NCBI GenBank assembly: GCA_036557185.1 | Contig: DATBHZ010000049.1 | Span: 19,126 to 83,125 of the forward strand | DNA from: DATBHZ01 sp036557185 | Lineage (GTDB): Bacteria; Actinomycetota; Acidimicrobiia; IMCC26256; JAENVU01 | Direction: 5' to 3' | DNA length: 64,000 nucleotides | In this document: piece after piece, positions 62,839 through 64,000 of the stretch | How the letters are laid out: each line of letters begins with the position of its first letter | Position numbering within the stretch: the stretch's first letter is position 1 | Notes under the pieces: model-generated | The model's input: only the letters and a program-made list of their open reading frames with translations | What the model was told of the DNA's origin: nothing | Database searches by the model: none | Made by a program: the position numbers and the translations under genes

Positions 62839-63753
62839 ATGCGTGTGCTCAACGAGATGGGCGCCAAGACGGGCGAGCGCATCCGGTCGGCGTTTCCCGA
62901 GGCCGAGGTCATCGACGTGTGGGCTGACCCGCCCGCCGACGACCTTCGCGCCGACGTGCTGTTCGGCGGCTGGGGACCGCACTCCGCCGAGTACGCGCAA
63001 CGGGTCGACTGGGTGCAGCTCGGTGGTACCGGGATCGACAAGGTGCCGCGCGACATCCTCGACTCCGGGATCGTGACGTGCGCACGTGGTGCCAGCGCGG
63101 TGCCGATCTCCGAGTGGGTGCTCGGCATGATGCTCGCGTTCGAGAAGCAGCTCCCGGATGTGTGGTTGCACGAGCCGCCGGAGCACTGGAACTTCGCGAG
63201 GCTCGGCGGCCTCCACGGCAAGACGCTGGCGATCGCCGGATTCGGTGGGATCGGCCAGGCGATCGCGCAGCGAGCGCTTCCGTTCGAGATGCGCGTGCTC
63301 GCCGTGCGGCGCACCGAGGCGCCGAGCCCCGTCGAGGGAGTCGAGCTGCGCGGCGCGCTCAGCGACGTGATCGGAGAGGCCGACCACTTGGTGCTCGCGC
63401 TCCCGCTGACCGGGCGGACGCGAGGGATGCTCGACGCTGCCGCCTTCGCGGCCGTCAAGCCTGGCGTGCACCTCGTGAACATCGCGCGCGGCGGTCTCGT
63501 CGACCAGGACGCGTTGCGCAGCGCGCTCGACGATGGCCGCGTCGCGATGGCGAGCCTCGACACCGTTGATCCCGAGCCGCTGCCCGCCGGCCATTGGCTC
63601 TACGAGCATCCGCGGGTACGACTGAGCGCGCACGTCTCGTGGGCCTCGCACGAGGAGCTCGAAGCGCCGTTGCAGCTGTTCCTCGCGAACCTGGCCCGCT
63701 TCGCCCGCGGGGAGCCGCTCGAAGGTGTTGTGGACCCGGTCGAGGGCTACTGA
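62839..63753 (+). CDS. D-isomer-specific 2-hydroxyacid dehydrogenase
   Basis: 304 residues. The NAD motif is GFGGIGQAIAQRALPF, with catalytic Arg in VNIARGGLVDQDAL, Glu in DTVDPEPLPAG and His in RLSAHVSWAS. It reduces a 2-keto acid or oxidises a D-2-hydroxy acid; specificity not readable. It begins 12 bases after the ferredoxin stop, in the same transcription direction. Confidence 0.88.
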   Translation: MRVLNEMGAKTGERIRSAFPEAEVIDVWADPPADDLRADVLFGGWGPHSAEYAQRVDWVQLGGTGIDKVPRDILDSGIVTCARGASAVPISEWVLGMMLAFEKQLPDVWLHEPPEHWNFARLGGLHGKTLAIAGFGGIGQAIAQRALPFEMRVLAVRRTEAPSPVEGVELRGALSDVIGEADHLVLALPLTGRTRGMLDAAAFAAVKPGVHLVNIARGGLVDQDALRSALDDGRVAMASLDTVDPEPLPAGHWLYEHPRVRLSAHVSWASHEELEAPLQLFLANLARFARGEPLEGVVDPVEGY

Positions 63754-63830
63754 GCGAGCCGGGCCGCGAGGCAAGGGTCGCACGGCTCACCAGGCTCAAG
63801 GTCCGGCGGCCGGGCGGTCGATGGGTCTGC

Positions 63831-64000
63831 ATGCGGCGTGTGCTCGCGGTCGTCGGTGTGATCGGTGTCTTGTCGCTCGCCAGCTGCGGGGGGAGCAGCA
63901 GTGGAAGCGGTGGGAGCAACTCCGCGCCGACATCGACGACCGCGCCGCCGCTCGTGCAGGGCAACCCGATCACCGGGCCGATCAACCGAGCGCGACAGGT
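63831..64000 (+). CDS. Lipoprotein, N-terminal part (cut by window end)
   Basis: ATG with signal MRRVLAVVGVIGVLSLASC, a clear lipobox, followed by a Gly/Ser/Thr/Pro linker and the start of a mature domain (LVQGNPITGPINRARQ). The frame is open to the end of the window. Too little is visible to assign a family. Confidence 0.7.
   Translation, partial: MRRVLAVVGVIGVLSLASCGGSSSGSGGSNSAPTSTTAPPLVQGNPITGPINRARQ

Overview
The window is a stretch of a high-GC chromosome with many GTG starts and short intergenic gaps. Several features point to the Actinomycetota: a LexA operator of the CGAAC-N4-GTTCG type, a lexA-nrdR-nrdJ block with a LysM protein divergent from lexA, a mycothiol-conjugate amidase-like enzyme, an NDMA-type zinc alcohol dehydrogenase and a HelD helicase. 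The proteobacterial-looking DapD, the fused LivH-LivM permease and the lack of Streptomyces or Mycobacterium hallmarks make a deep actinobacterial lineage such as Acidimicrobiia a reasonable guess. That placement is inference and could not be tested here.

Layout. 0-2.5 kb: dapC (partial), dapD and dapE, the succinylase branch of lysine/diaminopimelate synthesis. 2.5-7.3 kb: SOS and nucleotide block with lexA, a divergent ChiZ/YneA-like LysM protein, nrdR and the B12-dependent reductase nrdJ behind a strong promoter with two NrdR boxes. 7.3-10.9 kb: a B12-binding BtuF-like protein and a zinc/manganese ABC transporter with a Zur-like palindrome at its start. 10.9-11.35 kb: a gene-free stretch with a promoter-like sequence followed by five strong hairpins, a candidate structured RNA. 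11.35-18.4 kb: thioesterase, GH5 lipoprotein, small membrane and lipoproteins, MFS exporter, YrhK-like membrane protein and glutamate decarboxylase. 18.4-26.4 kb: beta-propeller protein; a coupled trio of K+ channel, nonapeptide-repeat protein and RDD protein; a DUF1906 hydrolase; a SurE lipoprotein with a methyltransferase; MaoC and Gfo/Idh proteins. 26.6-34.5 kb: HU, SDR, NUDIX, ABC-2 exporter, alcohol dehydrogenase, amidase, SnoaL-like and quinone reductase genes. 34.6-38.1 kb: a 151-residue protein resembling only the wedge/REC half of TnpB, coupled to a histidine phosphatase, then HelD. 38.1-47 kb: peptidases, fumC, SDR, glutathione peroxidase and lon. 47-52.8 kb: a dipeptide/oligopeptide ABC operon on the minus strand. 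53-55.4 kb: ArfB-like rescue factor, a channel-like membrane protein and a mycothiol-type amidase. 55.5-63.8 kb: a LIV-type ABC operon followed by TetR, MaoC, SDR, ferredoxin and hydroxyacid dehydrogenase genes that look like an uptake-plus-catabolism region. A truncated lipoprotein gene closes the window.

Most genes are housekeeping or metabolic. No tRNA, rRNA, CRISPR array, intact insertion sequence or prophage was seen. The least conventional items are the free-standing TnpB N-terminal-half protein (34584-35039), the perfect 14-copy nonapeptide repeat protein coupled to a K+ channel and an RDD protein (19680-21903), the hairpin-rich gene-free region (10937-11270), and a fumarase whose signature lysine is a threonine.
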